From the NCBI GenBank assembly GCA_035935655.1, contig DASYWW010000058.1, positions 1 to 37,415 of the forward strand: a DNA stretch of 37,415 bases, in the 5' to 3' direction. Below are positions 1-6,624 of this stretch, piece after piece. The DNA is from Candidatus Bathyarchaeia archaeon (GTDB lineage Archaea > Thermoproteota > Bathyarchaeia > 40CM-2-53-6). Numbering within the stretch: the first letter of the stretch is position 1; each line of letters begins with the position of its first letter. The position numbers were made by a program, and so were the translations under genes. The notes beneath the pieces were generated by a model. The model worked only from the letters and a program-made list of their open reading frames with translations. It had not been told where the DNA came from and made no database searches.

Positions 1-88
1 TCGGAGGACAATGCTCGGACAAGACTGCCAATGCCCTGTCTATTGTGAACTGTGCAACATGCCTCCAATGGAAACTCCGAAGCTATGA
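1..88 (+). CDS. 3' end of small Cys-rich protein (copy of 37275-37362)
   Basis: These bases are the last part of the gene that begins at 37159 on the circle. They encode the Cys-rich end and stop at the TGA that overlaps the ATG at 85. It is not a separate gene. Confidence 0.85.
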   Translation, partial: RRTMLGQDCQCPVYCELCNMPPMETPKL

Positions 89-141
89 CCAACGACAGGA
101 ACCGACTCGCGAAGAAACAACGAGAGAATCTAATCAAGAAA
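1..141. repeat. terminal direct repeat, left copy (circular join)
   Basis: This stretch is identical over all 141 bases to 37275-37415. Reading frames continue through the join: the zinc-protein gene starting at 37159 ends where the HNH-like gene at 85 begins. The simplest reading is a circular molecule whose assembly overlaps itself, not a biological terminal repeat. Confidence 0.95.
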
Positions 142-459
142 TTCGGAGGGAAGTGCGAAGGTTGCGGTGACGAGAAATGCTCAGAGCTCGAAGGCTTCGA
201 ATTCGCTCACGTCGACCTGACTCCAATCCACAGGCTGAAGCCTTGGCAAACTAATCACTCAGGACGGGGTCGAAAAGAGCGACTCGCAGACATTGGAAAA
301 TATCCGAGATCCTATCTGCTACTCAGAACTCCGTGCCACAGCAAACTCACCGAACTCGAACGAAAATTCAAGTCCCTCGCGGGATCCCGGGTGATCGCAC
401 TCAGGGCCCTTGCAATGACTTCCGACAAACTACAGCGTTTGGAGACTTGGATCCTGTGA
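85..459 (+). CDS. HNH-like zinc-binding nuclease family protein
   Basis: The 124-residue product has CEGCG near residue 24, then FAHVDL in the place of the usual DH of an HNH fold, and a late TPCHSK that could supply the second zinc pair and the last His. This order (CxxC, His, CxxxH) fits a diverged HNH nuclease, but Ala precedes the first His where Asp is usual, so activity is uncertain. I chose the ATG at 85 because it overlaps the stop of the previous gene as ATGA, like most junctions here. An upstream in-frame ATG at 52 would overlap that gene by 37 bases. It lies second to last before the glycosyltransferase in an operon of small zinc proteins. It could equally be a non-catalytic DNA-binding protein. 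Confidence 0.7.
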   Translation: MTNDRNRLAKKQRENLIKKFGGKCEGCGDEKCSELEGFEFAHVDLTPIHRLKPWQTNHSGRGRKERLADIGKYPRSYLLLRTPCHSKLTELERKFKSLAGSRVIALRALAMTSDKLQRLETWIL

Positions 460-1217
460 AGATCCTGCACATCTTCAATCAGGGAGGAGTCTCGTCGACA
501 CTCGCCCCGATCATGGACGAAAACTGCGGGACTGTCAGCCGGGTCGTCACGCGAACAGCACTCAACAGGTTCCGTTTCCCCGCAGAGGAAATCGACAAGG
601 GAGCATGGGGTTTCGTCCTCAATGCTGCGAAGATCGCACTGAAGGCAGACGTCGTGCACGTCAACGGAGGGATCCCGACTCATAACTTTCTGAAGAAGAT
701 CCTGTCTTGGAAGGATCATGTCATGCACTTCCACGGATCAGAGTCCCGGGGAAAGAAAATCGAGATAGACGGATCGCTGCAGCTCTATTCCTCTCCCGAT
801 ATGATCTACTCCCTCCCCTCGAGTGCGATCTACCTCCCGAATCCCGTCGATCGGTCGATCTTCGCGCCTCAAGACATTCATGGAGAAGGAAAGGCCATGA
901 CTTTCAGCTACAATGCTTCAGACGTCGCCGAGGAGTTCGCAAGGCAGAGAGGTCTCGAGTTGACGGTGCTCGATCGGAGATACACTTGGAATCAGATCCC
1001 CGACCTGTTTAGTCATTTTGAATACTACATTGACTCGAAGAGAATGAAAGGCGAGCTAATCAAGGCGAGGAGCATGACCGCTCTGCAGGCACTCGCCTGC
1101 GGCCTGAAGGTGATCGAATGGGACGGATCAGTCTCGAGCTATTTTCCTGAAGAGCATGACGCCCTCCGAGTCGCTTTCAGACTCTACGATCTCTACAGGG
1201 GCTTCGGTCTCGCGTGA
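456..1217 (+). CDS. GT-B fold glycosyltransferase (GT4-like)
   Basis: The 253-residue product starts with a Rossmann strand and a GG loop (KILHIFNQGGVSS). It then has VVHVNGG and VMHFHGSE strands typical of the GT4 acceptor domain, IYLPNPVD at the domain hinge, and MTALQALACGLKVIEW near the C-terminus. That last segment is the GT4 nucleotide-sugar-binding signature, with Gln where Glu is more usual. The protein is short for the family (often 350-400 residues), so it is a compact version. The GTG start overlaps the previous stop as GTGA. A sugar transferase beside a set of Ser/Thr-rich surface proteins suggests modification of surface glycoproteins or host glycans. Donor and acceptor cannot be told from sequence. 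Confidence 0.75.
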   Translation: MKILHIFNQGGVSSTLAPIMDENCGTVSRVVTRTALNRFRFPAEEIDKGAWGFVLNAAKIALKADVVHVNGGIPTHNFLKKILSWKDHVMHFHGSESRGKKIEIDGSLQLYSSPDMIYSLPSSAIYLPNPVDRSIFAPQDIHGEGKAMTFSYNASDVAEEFARQRGLELTVLDRRYTWNQIPDLFSHFEYYIDSKRMKGELIKARSMTALQALACGLKVIEWDGSVSSYFPEEHDALRVAFRLYDLYRGFGLA

Positions 1218-1429
1218 AGACTTCGACCAACGAGACCAATGACTATCTTAGAGTCCTTTGTGCGACATGCGGCCATGATCGAGGTCAACACTACGCACAG
1301 ATCTTCCCTTCTAACATTGCTCTACCAATCGTCCTACAACACAGGCTCGGGAAGTGCCGCTATCCTTCATGCAACTGCAAACGATTCGTCGCATTGAGAA
1401 GAGCCTCAACGGAGAACGCTCCTCCTTGA
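1214..1429 (+). CDS. small zinc-binding protein (CxxCGH...CxxxxCxC)
   Basis: The 71-residue product has CATCGHDRGQHY near the N-terminus and KCRYPSCNCKRF near the C-terminus, enough Cys and His for one or two zinc sites. Small proteins of this layout are common on phages and plasmids and have no settled function. The GTG start overlaps the glycosyltransferase stop as GTGA, and its own stop is overlapped by the next TTG, so it is translated as part of this operon. Confidence 0.7.
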   Translation: MKTSTNETNDYLRVLCATCGHDRGQHYAQIFPSNIALPIVLQHRLGKCRYPSCNCKRFVALRRASTENAPP

Positions 1430-1560
1430 GTTTCCACTTCTGCGTCGATCACCTGATTAGAGCCAAGATCCCCAACGATCCCCGGGACGTCTTTGTCTGT
1501 GTCGTCTGTAGATCTCAATGGGTCGCAATCAAGGGAGAATACCGGAGATTAAAGTCGTGA
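1426..1560 (+). CDS. tiny zinc-ribbon-like protein
   Basis: The 44-residue product carries FCVDH at residues 4-8 and VCVVCRSQW around residues 27-35, a possible C/H plus CxxC zinc site. I chose the TTG that overlaps the previous stop as TTGA; a GTG further upstream at 1354 would overlap the previous gene heavily. The GTG of the next gene overlaps its stop. Function unknown. Confidence 0.55.
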   Translation: MSFHFCVDHLIRAKIPNDPRDVFVCVVCRSQWVAIKGEYRRLKS

Positions 1561-1853
1561 GTCCCTATAATCGTGCAGGAAACCCTCGTTGCAATTCCGA
1601 GATCTGTCGGGAGAAACACAAGTCTTGGAGTGACTACTACAAGAAGTTCCACTATTGGACTCCCGAAATGATAAGGGCCTACGTCCGACTCGAGAAGTCA
1701 GATCCGAAGTCAGCCCGGGCAACTAAGAGAAGAGTTTGGATCCCGATTGGTTGGTTCTGTGAGAAGTGCAATACCTTCGAGCCTGAAGTAAATTTCAGAC
1801 GGACGGAAGACTACAGGCATGTCGTAGTCCAGGAAGGTCAAAGGCTGTTGTAG
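1557..1853 (+). CDS. small basic zinc-ribbon-like protein
   Basis: The 98-residue product has an N-terminal Cys pair (CNSEICREK) and a later FCEKC, with a basic helical stretch between them. The pairs could form one split zinc ribbon, suggesting nucleic-acid binding. The GTG start overlaps the preceding stop. It is the last gene before the structured non-coding region, so transcription of the join-spanning operon probably ends soon after. No family recognised. Confidence 0.6.
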   Translation: MSPYNRAGNPRCNSEICREKHKSWSDYYKKFHYWTPEMIRAYVRLEKSDPKSARATKRRVWIPIGWFCEKCNTFEPEVNFRRTEDYRHVVVQEGQRLL

Positions 1854-1910
1854 ACGTCGACGTATCATATACCACTTCGGAGATCCCCGGAGAAATCCTG
1901 TTGCCCTGTC

Positions 1911-2101
1911 GCGGTATACCATGAGCAGGGAGCCTGTTTTGGGAAATCTTCCCCTGCTTATGGTAGGCCATTGGCAGCTCTTCAAAAATTGCGTTAGTGG
2001 GAGGGGAGCTCCCTCGGTGATCATGCCGGGAGAGCTGCCTCCGACGTCAACGGATCCCTCTCGTGTGATCGTATTAAGCAGAGCTGCCAATGGTATACCG
2101 C
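1911..2101. other. structured non-coding region with competing inverted repeats (candidate origin or leader)
   Basis: GCGGTATACCAT at 1911-1922 is perfectly inverted at 2090-2101. CCATTGGCAGCTCT at 1968-1981 is perfectly inverted at 2080-2093. The two right arms merge into one uninterrupted stretch, while the left arms are split by about 45 bp. That spacer holds a third hairpin, TACCATGAGCAGGG (1917-1930) with CCCTGCTTATGGTA (1952-1965), 14 bp with one G-T pair. The outer left arm and the third hairpin share TACCAT, so the folds exclude one another. A 10-bp palindrome GGGAGCTCCC sits at 2004-2013. Such density suggests a replication origin, copy-control RNA, attenuator or recombination site; sequence alone does not decide. 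Confidence 0.6.
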
Positions 2102-2248
2102 AAAACTCCGATCGACGCTGCAATTATTACAACCAAATTACGAAACGATTCTGAATCCATCCCCGGGCTCCATCCCTTAGATCCAGAGCTCGCTCGGGAG
2201 ATCTACCTCAATCTGGATTCTGAATCACGAGCTGCTGCGGCTCCCTGA
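2090..2248 (+). CDS. small hypothetical protein
   Basis: The 52-residue product begins with ATG inside the right arm of the inverted repeat. It has a mixed N-terminal part, an acidic middle containing ELAREIYLNL that may form an amphipathic helix, and an Ala-rich end. Protein-like codon content and its position just before the pilin-like gene support it, but no family is recognised. The two 11-bp GATTCTGAATC repeats in this stretch are both in frame and encode Asp-Ser-Glu-Ser. Confidence 0.45.
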   Translation: MVYRKTPIDAAIITTKLRNDSESIPGLHPLDPELAREIYLNLDSESRAAAAP

Positions 2249-2279
2249 CAGGTGGAAAGATCTTGCCCAACTCCTCCCT

Positions 2280-2590
2280 GTGGGCACCGCAACGATCCTC
2301 TCCCTCGTCATTGCTCTCTCCTTCGTCGGGGTCGCTGTTGCAGCGTCCTCGATTGGAGGAAGTTCAGGTGTCAGCATTTCAGTCAAGAGCGCGGGCCTCA
2401 TTACGGCTGCGACTTGGACTGCTCCAACTGCCGGGACGTGCACAGGCGTCCCCGGATCTTCTTTCACCTGTTCCGGAGTAGTCTTCAATAACGGAGATCA
2501 AGACTTCCTACAACTCACAGTCAAGAATAACCTCGCGTCTTCCTCGGCGACCTTCGTGCCTCAGGCCCCTGTAATTACGGAGTCTGTGCC
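2280..2590 (+). pseudogene. pilin-like secreted protein, 5' part (interrupted)
   Basis: From GTG at 2280 the frame encodes a hydrophobic N-terminal segment (ILSLVIALSFVGVAVAAS), then a Ser/Thr/Gly-rich extracellular part with a Cys pair. It reads sensibly to about PVITES and then runs into unrelated codons and a stop at 2616-2618. The matching 3' part lies at 5318-5503 in the same strand and style. The break coincides with the start of the methyltransferase cassette, so I read this as a gene split by insertion. The frame is open upstream of 2280 without another standard start. The intact protein would be roughly 160-170 residues with one N-terminal anchor. Confidence 0.7.
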
Positions 2591-2743
2591 ATGCCATATG
2601 AAGGGTGGAAGACGGTAGCTGTGCGAGATGAGGTCTATGCGAAGCTGAAGAAGAAAGCCGACAAGGAGCATCGGAGCATAACCAACATGGCCGAAGTCAT
2701 CCTGTTAGAAGCAACTGAGAAGGACGCGTCGCGGCAGACTTAA
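2591..2743 (+). CDS. ribbon-helix-helix (CopG/Arc-like) regulator
   Basis: The 50-residue product has a short strand (WKTVAVRDEVYAKLKKKA), then SITNMAEVILLEA. This matches the strand-helix-helix pattern of ribbon-helix-helix repressors, in which the strand binds DNA as a dimer. It is the first gene of the cassette and ends just before a TATA-like box and a perfect 7-bp inverted repeat preceding the methyltransferase. It may act like the controller of a restriction-modification unit or like an antitoxin. The start is close to the insertion edge, so its promoter is unclear. Confidence 0.65.
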   Translation: MPYEGWKTVAVRDEVYAKLKKKADKEHRSITNMAEVILLEATEKDASRQT

Positions 2744-2745
2744 AT
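2739..2745 (+). promoter_or_regulatory. TATA-like box for the methyltransferase gene
   Basis: CTTAAAT lies about 32 bp before the ATG at 2775. Initiation about 25 bp downstream would give a leader of only a few bases, the usual archaeal arrangement. It overlaps the end of the ribbon-helix-helix gene. Confidence 0.5.
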
Positions 2746-2768
2746 CGACGATTCCTTAGGCATCGTCG
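2746..2768. promoter_or_regulatory. inverted repeat at the methyltransferase start site (candidate operator)
   Basis: CGACGAT (2746-2752) is perfectly inverted as ATCGTCG (2762-2768) with a 9-base spacer. It lies between the TATA-like box and the start codon, where a bound dimer would block initiation. The ribbon-helix-helix protein encoded just upstream is the obvious candidate ligand. Confidence 0.5.
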
Positions 2769-2774
2769 GAGAGA

Positions 2775-4277
2775 ATGACGACCGTAGAGCCTCAGTCCCT
2801 CGTTCTCAAGGCTCTGGAAGAGGCAGGGTCGATAGGGATGGCGCCTCGGCAAATCGGCATTAAAGTTGGCCTCCCAACGCAGGAAGTCCAAGTGCTCCTC
2901 GACAGGACGAAAGAAAAGGGCACCGCCTCCATGATTGGGAGGAACCTCTGGATACTTTCGAAGAATGCCGACATCGGCCTTCAATTCGGATTCAAGACCT
3001 CCGATTCTTACCTGAAGGAGTTCGAAAGACAGTTCAAGACAAAGCTCGTTAGATATGGCGGCAAAATCACGTTCACCGAGAACGGAGACAAGAGGATACA
3101 CGGTTGGTCTCCCTGTGTCCAAGGATTCTCTTCTAGCTTTGTAAGTCAATTCCTGAAGCAGTTCGGACTCGGCAAGGAGTCTTGGGTCGCCGACCAATAT
3201 GTCGGGTCGGGGACGGTCGCAGTCTGTGCCAAGATGAAGGGCATCAACTCCATCGGCCTCGACCTCAATCCCCTGATGACCTTCATGGCGAAGAGCAAGC
3301 TCGCATGGGAGACAGACATCGAGCATCTTTTCGACAGCGGAATCGAACTTCTTGCCAGGGTCAGGGACACCGAACCATCGAAGGACTTGCCCTTCCTTAC
3401 CGAGACGGAGAGGCAGTTCGACCCACCCATCCTGAAGAACCTCCTCAAGATGAGGGCCGCGCTGTCAAAACTCCCAGAGGGCAAGACTACGCGGATGCTC
3501 TGGTTCGCCTTCGGAAGCATCTTGGTTGACTCCAGTCGATTGTGGCGAGCCCCTGGTCTCGGATATACGACCAAGCACCTCCCGCCGAATGCCCCTCAGA
3601 TATTCTTCTCTGCGAAGCTCAAGCAAATGGTGGAGGACTTGCATTACGTCCAGGCATTCAGAGAGAGATGGGGAGAGACGAAGATACTCACAGCCGACGC
3701 TCGGACATATGAGTTCGAGCCTAACAGTATGGACGCTTCGATTCAGTCTCCTCCGTATTCGAATGGCATCGATTACGTCATCAACTACAAGATAGAAGCG
3801 GCATGGCTGAACATCTTGAATTCGTATGAGGATATGGCGAAGTTGAGAGACAAAATGGTCGTTTGCGACAACGTTTCGAGAGGAGTGATAGAGGAGTTCC
3901 GCTCAGAGAAGGGGCGCGTCGAGGATGAATGGCTGACCGAGATAGTCGCCACCATAGGGGCGAACCTCGAAAGAAAGAAGATTGCGCGAAGGCCCGACAT
4001 GCATCAGGTCATTCGGAAGTATTTCGAAGACCTTTATCCGTCGCTCGAACAGGTTCATCGAGGCCTTAAGAAGAAAGCGCCTCTGGTCATGGTTCTGGGT
4101 GATTCTCTGATTTCAGGCGTCTATATCCCTACCGACATGATAGTCGCTCGGATGGCTAAGAAGGTCGGATTCAGGCTTCAGGCCTTCGAACTGGCTCGGC
4201 GCAGACGGTCGGGCCAATGGAGGGATTTCATTCTTCGCGAGACTATTCTCGTGTTGGCGAAAGAGAACTCAGCTTAG
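2775..4277 (+). CDS. amino-type DNA methyltransferase (N4-C or N6-A) with N-terminal winged helix
   Basis: The 500-residue enzyme carries the SAM-binding motif I DQYVGSGT at about residues 140-147, followed by GLDLNP. The catalytic motif IV SPPY is at 325-328. Motif I before motif IV with a PPY tetrapeptide defines an amino-methyltransferase acting on adenine N6 or cytosine N4; SPPY is frequent in N4-cytosine enzymes. Residues about 10-62 resemble a winged helix (APRQIGIKVGLPTQEVQVLL). It converges on and overlaps by 9 bp the GIY-YIG nuclease gene, so the pair is probably a type II restriction-modification system. The cassette lacks the NTGA junctions typical of the element, consistent with recent acquisition. 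The recognition site is unknown. Confidence 0.85.
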   Translation: MTTVEPQSLVLKALEEAGSIGMAPRQIGIKVGLPTQEVQVLLDRTKEKGTASMIGRNLWILSKNADIGLQFGFKTSDSYLKEFERQFKTKLVRYGGKITFTENGDKRIHGWSPCVQGFSSSFVSQFLKQFGLGKESWVADQYVGSGTVAVCAKMKGINSIGLDLNPLMTFMAKSKLAWETDIEHLFDSGIELLARVRDTEPSKDLPFLTETERQFDPPILKNLLKMRAALSKLPEGKTTRMLWFAFGSILVDSSRLWRAPGLGYTTKHLPPNAPQIFFSAKLKQMVEDLHYVQAFRERWGETKILTADARTYEFEPNSMDASIQSPPYSNGIDYVINYKIEAAWLNILNSYEDMAKLRDKMVVCDNVSRGVIEEFRSEKGRVEDEWLTEIVATIGANLERKKIARRPDMHQVIRKYFEDLYPSLEQVHRGLKKKAPLVMVLGDSLISGVYIPTDMIVARMAKKVGFRLQAFELARRRRSGQWRDFILRETILVLAKENSA

Positions 4278-5258
4278 ACGATACTTGTTGAGGTCGAGTG
4301 TTTTGAAATCAGATACATTCCAGAGCTTCTCATTTACCAAGTCGGCGTAAAGGTCGATTGCCTCCTTGCCTGGCTCAATAGGCCACAACTTACCACCTAA
4401 CCAATTTTTCAGGTCTTGAGCTGGAATCAGATAGCCTCTACCTCTTGAGATAATCAGACCACCCTTACCAGAAAAGAGGGCCTCTCTCGGTTTCGTCCTG
4501 AGGGAGAAGTGCCATCCTTTCTCTGATTTGCGGGGTTTACTGCCTGGCCTTCTGAAGTAGGTCTCCTTGTCGACCACCCATTGGTCTCGACTGACCTTGG
4601 AGACTGCGAGGTTCCTCTTTGTGAGGAGGGTCTTGACGTTGTCTTCGTTAATCTCATCGGTCGGAACTTGCTTCTTAGAAATTTGGCGAGCGATTCCAAG
4701 TTTCGAGAGAACGAAGATTAGTTCGTTGTCGAGTTGAGTCGCGATAGTCTCGACAGAGGCAGTCATCTTCGGTGGGTCTTCCTGCTTGTTTACTGGTTGG
4801 AGGATTCCGCCTTCCTTCAAATGACTGATAGTCGCTTTTTCCAGATATAATCGCAAAGTTGTGTCAGTAAAGATAGACTGGTAGTAGCTCCGCCCATCGC
4901 CGATGACGGCAATATCAGTCCAAGGCTTCGGCAATTCCTTGGGGTCTTTCTGAGTGTGGTCTCGAAGGCGTTTCCTCAGGTCGCTTGATTCTCCGACATA
5001 TGCCTTTGGCTCGCCTTCGACAGTCAGGACGTAGAGTCCGGGGTGGGTCAGTTCGCCAGCGAAGTCCTTACCGTTGATTTGGCCCAACGAAGAACGTGGG
5101 AATCGCCAAATCCGCAGTTGGCCGAGCTTTGTCCTTGACCTTGTTATGCTATCGGTATCGGGAGGGTCGTCTTCCCAGCCGTAGCCGTCCACAATGCGGA
5201 CGGCATGGTTGTGGCGTAACAAGGCGATTGGGTATCTTAAGAATGAAATCCTGAGCAT
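4269..5258 (-). CDS. GIY-YIG endonuclease, probable restriction enzyme
   Basis: The 329-residue product has the GIY-YIG core at about residues 74-101: GLYVL, then AYVGES, then LRKRLRDH with the catalytic Arg. It is followed by YLEKATISHL, which supplies the conserved Glu. The rest, about 200 residues, has no recognised domain and may set specificity. No NUMOD repeats typical of GIY-YIG homing enzymes are evident. Its 3' overlap with a methyltransferase gene argues for a type II restriction enzyme of the Eco29kI/Hpy188I kind. The ATG at 5258 fits a leaderless start about 25 bp from a TATA-like box. A homing or other nuclease role is less likely. Confidence 0.8.
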   Translation of the reverse strand: MLRISFLRYPIALLRHNHAVRIVDGYGWEDDPPDTDSITRSRTKLGQLRIWRFPRSSLGQINGKDFAGELTHPGLYVLTVEGEPKAYVGESSDLRKRLRDHTQKDPKELPKPWTDIAVIGDGRSYYQSIFTDTTLRLYLEKATISHLKEGGILQPVNKQEDPPKMTASVETIATQLDNELIFVLSKLGIARQISKKQVPTDEINEDNVKTLLTKRNLAVSKVSRDQWVVDKETYFRRPGSKPRKSEKGWHFSLRTKPREALFSGKGGLIISRGRGYLIPAQDLKNWLGGKLWPIEPGKEAIDLYADLVNEKLWNVSDFKTLDLNKYRLS

Positions 5259-5278
5259 CCAAGGAATAGCCGCGTGGG

Positions 5279-5287
5279 GGTATTAAC
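5279..5287 (-). promoter_or_regulatory. TATA-like box for the GIY-YIG gene
   Basis: On the minus strand GTTAATACC is centred about 25 bp upstream of the ATG at 5258, as expected for a leaderless archaeal transcript. It must belong to the inserted cassette, so the right cassette edge lies beyond it, between about 5288 and 5317. Confidence 0.5.
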
Positions 5288-5317
5288 AAGCCACCAACCA
5301 AGTTTAGACAGTCCGAA

Positions 5318-5503
5318 GGATTACCACTTCCAACCGTCAACTGGACAGAACCCACAGGTCTATTCATAACTTCAGGCACAACTCCTGCATCCGTAACTCT
5401 AACCGCAGGCTCTTCGACAACTGTTACCTATGTGTTCAACGTCGCAGCCGGAGCGACGGCAGAGAGCGGGATCTCAATCAGCGTTTCGATTAGCGGCCCA
5501 TAG
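5318..5503 (+). pseudogene. pilin-like secreted protein, 3' part (interrupted)
   Basis: This open frame has no start of its own. It encodes LPLPTVNWTEPTG followed by Thr/Ser/Ala-rich strands and ends SISVSISGP with TAG at 5501-5503. It matches in style the truncated secreted protein at 2280-2590. Removing the cassette would join them on the same strand. The exact joint is uncertain because the frame stays open back to about 5279. The stop lies inside the 3' end of the convergent recombinase gene (14-bp overlap). Confidence 0.65.
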
Positions 5504-6296
5504 TGGCCGCTTCCTCCTTTTTCTGACCACCCTCTCCAAACTTCCTTACGTTAGACAAGAGGGCCCAAGCCTGACGCGACGTCAGTTCGGGGAGCAGCTT
5601 CCTCAGGTTCCGAGGCTTCGCCTTCTTGAAGTTCCGGATCATATCGAGGGCAGCTCTCCCATTGTCGTCGAGCTGCAGAACTCCGTGGACTTGACAAGAG
5701 TGTGGATCGTGACCAAGTCTCAGGCAGTCCTTGGCATTGTGATCGATCCTGTAGCCGAGGGGAATCGTCCCTGAGTGTCTGCTCTTCTCCCGGGCAGTCG
5801 CGAGCCCTTCCATCGTCCTCTGCTTGGTCATGGCTGCCTCCCTCTCCGCAGCCCACGCAAGGATCAGGATCAGGAGCGATCGCATTGACCTGTCCTCAAC
5901 TTGAAGAAATGCCTCCTTCGGGGACGTCGAAACGATCGGACACTTCTCCTCGAGCTGCTTGATTATTTCGAGGATCTCCCACAGGTTGCGACCGAGCCTC
6001 GAGATCTCGTAGACCACAACATGAGTCGGGGCATTTCCGTCCCCGAGCATGCCTTCAAGTGTTTCGTAGAGATCCCTGAATCCTTCCCTCTGCAGGGGAG
6101 GCACCTTCACTCCGGAGACGTCCTTGTCGACGAACCAATCGACGACTTCGATCCCATGCTCCTTCGCATACCTCGTGATCTGTAGCCGTTGGTTGTCTTC
6201 GTCCTGCTTCCTCGTCGACACTCGGAGGTAGGCAAAAGCAATCGGACTCGCGAGCTCCTCCTCCTGTGCGATCTGCTCGATCACTTCGTCACTCAA
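5490..6296 (-). CDS. small serine recombinase (resolvase/invertase family)
   Basis: The catalytic domain begins AFAYLRVSTRKQDEDNQ with the nucleophilic Ser at about residue 27. It continues with the VVYEISRLGRN motif and the long helix AAEREAAMTKQRTMEGLA. These are diagnostic of the resolvase N-terminal domain, which cuts DNA through a phosphoserine link. The C-terminal about 100 residues begin GTIPLGYRI, contain C/H residues, and do not show an obvious classic resolvase HTH. I chose TTG at 6296 because it overlaps the stop of the small upstream gene as TTGA; a TTG at 6317 is possible. Strong inverted repeats 200-270 bp upstream are candidate crossover or operator sites. Roles may be dimer resolution, inversion or integration. 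Confidence 0.85.
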   Translation of the reverse strand: MSDEVIEQIAQEEELASPIAFAYLRVSTRKQDEDNQRLQITRYAKEHGIEVVDWFVDKDVSGVKVPPLQREGFRDLYETLEGMLGDGNAPTHVVVYEISRLGRNLWEILEIIKQLEEKCPIVSTSPKEAFLQVEDRSMRSLLILILAWAAEREAAMTKQRTMEGLATAREKSRHSGTIPLGYRIDHNAKDCLRLGHDPHSCQVHGVLQLDDNGRAALDMIRNFKKAKPRNLRKLLPELTSRQAWALLSNVRKFGEGGQKKEEAATMGR

Positions 6297-6433
6297 TGCA
6301 ACCACGTCGATAGCCAAACTCCGAGCTCATAGATCCCGACGAGCTCCACAACAAGGAGACCCCCAAGGATCGCGAAGATCTTCCATGTTTTCAATGCGAC
6401 CCTCCGCAGCACTCGCAGCCCGCACGAATACAT
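6293..6433 (-). CDS. small single-pass membrane protein
   Basis: The 46-residue product has a basic N-terminus with several Arg and Lys, one hydrophobic helix (IFAILGGLLVVELVGIY), and a short Trp-containing tail. Its TGA overlaps the TTG start of the recombinase, the same coupling seen elsewhere, which supports both starts. Other frames cover this stretch, but this one has the best protein character. Function unknown. Confidence 0.5.
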   Translation of the reverse strand: MYSCGLRVLRRVALKTWKIFAILGGLLVVELVGIYELGVWLSTWLH

Positions 6434-6492
6434 TCGGCCACGGTCGCGCAGATACACACCTCGCAGCCACAGCTCCGAAGAAGTTTTGCCTC

Positions 6493-6557
6493 GGGAAAAT
6501 TCCCCAAACGGACGTTTGGCGAATTTCCTGCGGCACCTTCGGCCAAACCAAGGTGCC
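6493..6557. promoter_or_regulatory. tandem inverted repeats upstream of the recombinase (candidate res/att or operator)
   Basis: CCAAACG (6504-6510) and CGTTTGG (6513-6519) form a perfect palindrome with a 2-bp centre. It is flanked by GGAAAATTC and GAATTTCC, which extend the symmetry imperfectly to about 35 bp. Just beyond, GGCACCTT (6532-6539) is inverted as AAGGTGCC (6550-6557). A 2-bp centre is what serine recombinase crossover sites have. The stretch 6434-6624 holds no gene I can support, only these repeats and a TATA-like TATACATTAT near 6558. Confidence 0.6.
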
Positions 6558-6624
6558 TATACATTATCAGACTGCTCCGAGGTGGAGGAGGGGGTATATG
6601 GTCTAACCTTAGCTTGGTTGGCTG

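Noticed and set aside
1-141. Terminal repeat as a viral inverted or long terminal repeat
   Set aside because: The repeat is direct, exact and within genes that continue across it, so assembly overlap of a circle is simpler.
333-455. Upstream extension of the glycosyltransferase frame
   Set aside because: It overlaps the HNH-like gene by over 100 bp and lacks protein character; GTG 456 gives a proper Rossmann start.
1921-2154. 77-codon open frame across the structured region
   Set aside because: It has weak protein character and spans all the inverted repeats; the ATG 2090 frame fits better for its last third.
2147-2226. Two 11-bp palindromic direct repeats GATTCTGAATC
   Set aside because: Both lie in frame in the small gene at 2090-2248 and encode the same Asp-Ser-Glu-Ser, so coding repetition explains them.
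6327-6551. 74-codon minus-strand frame upstream of the recombinase
   Set aside because: It runs through the palindromes; the overlapping 46-codon frame has a clear membrane helix and an exact TTGA coupling.
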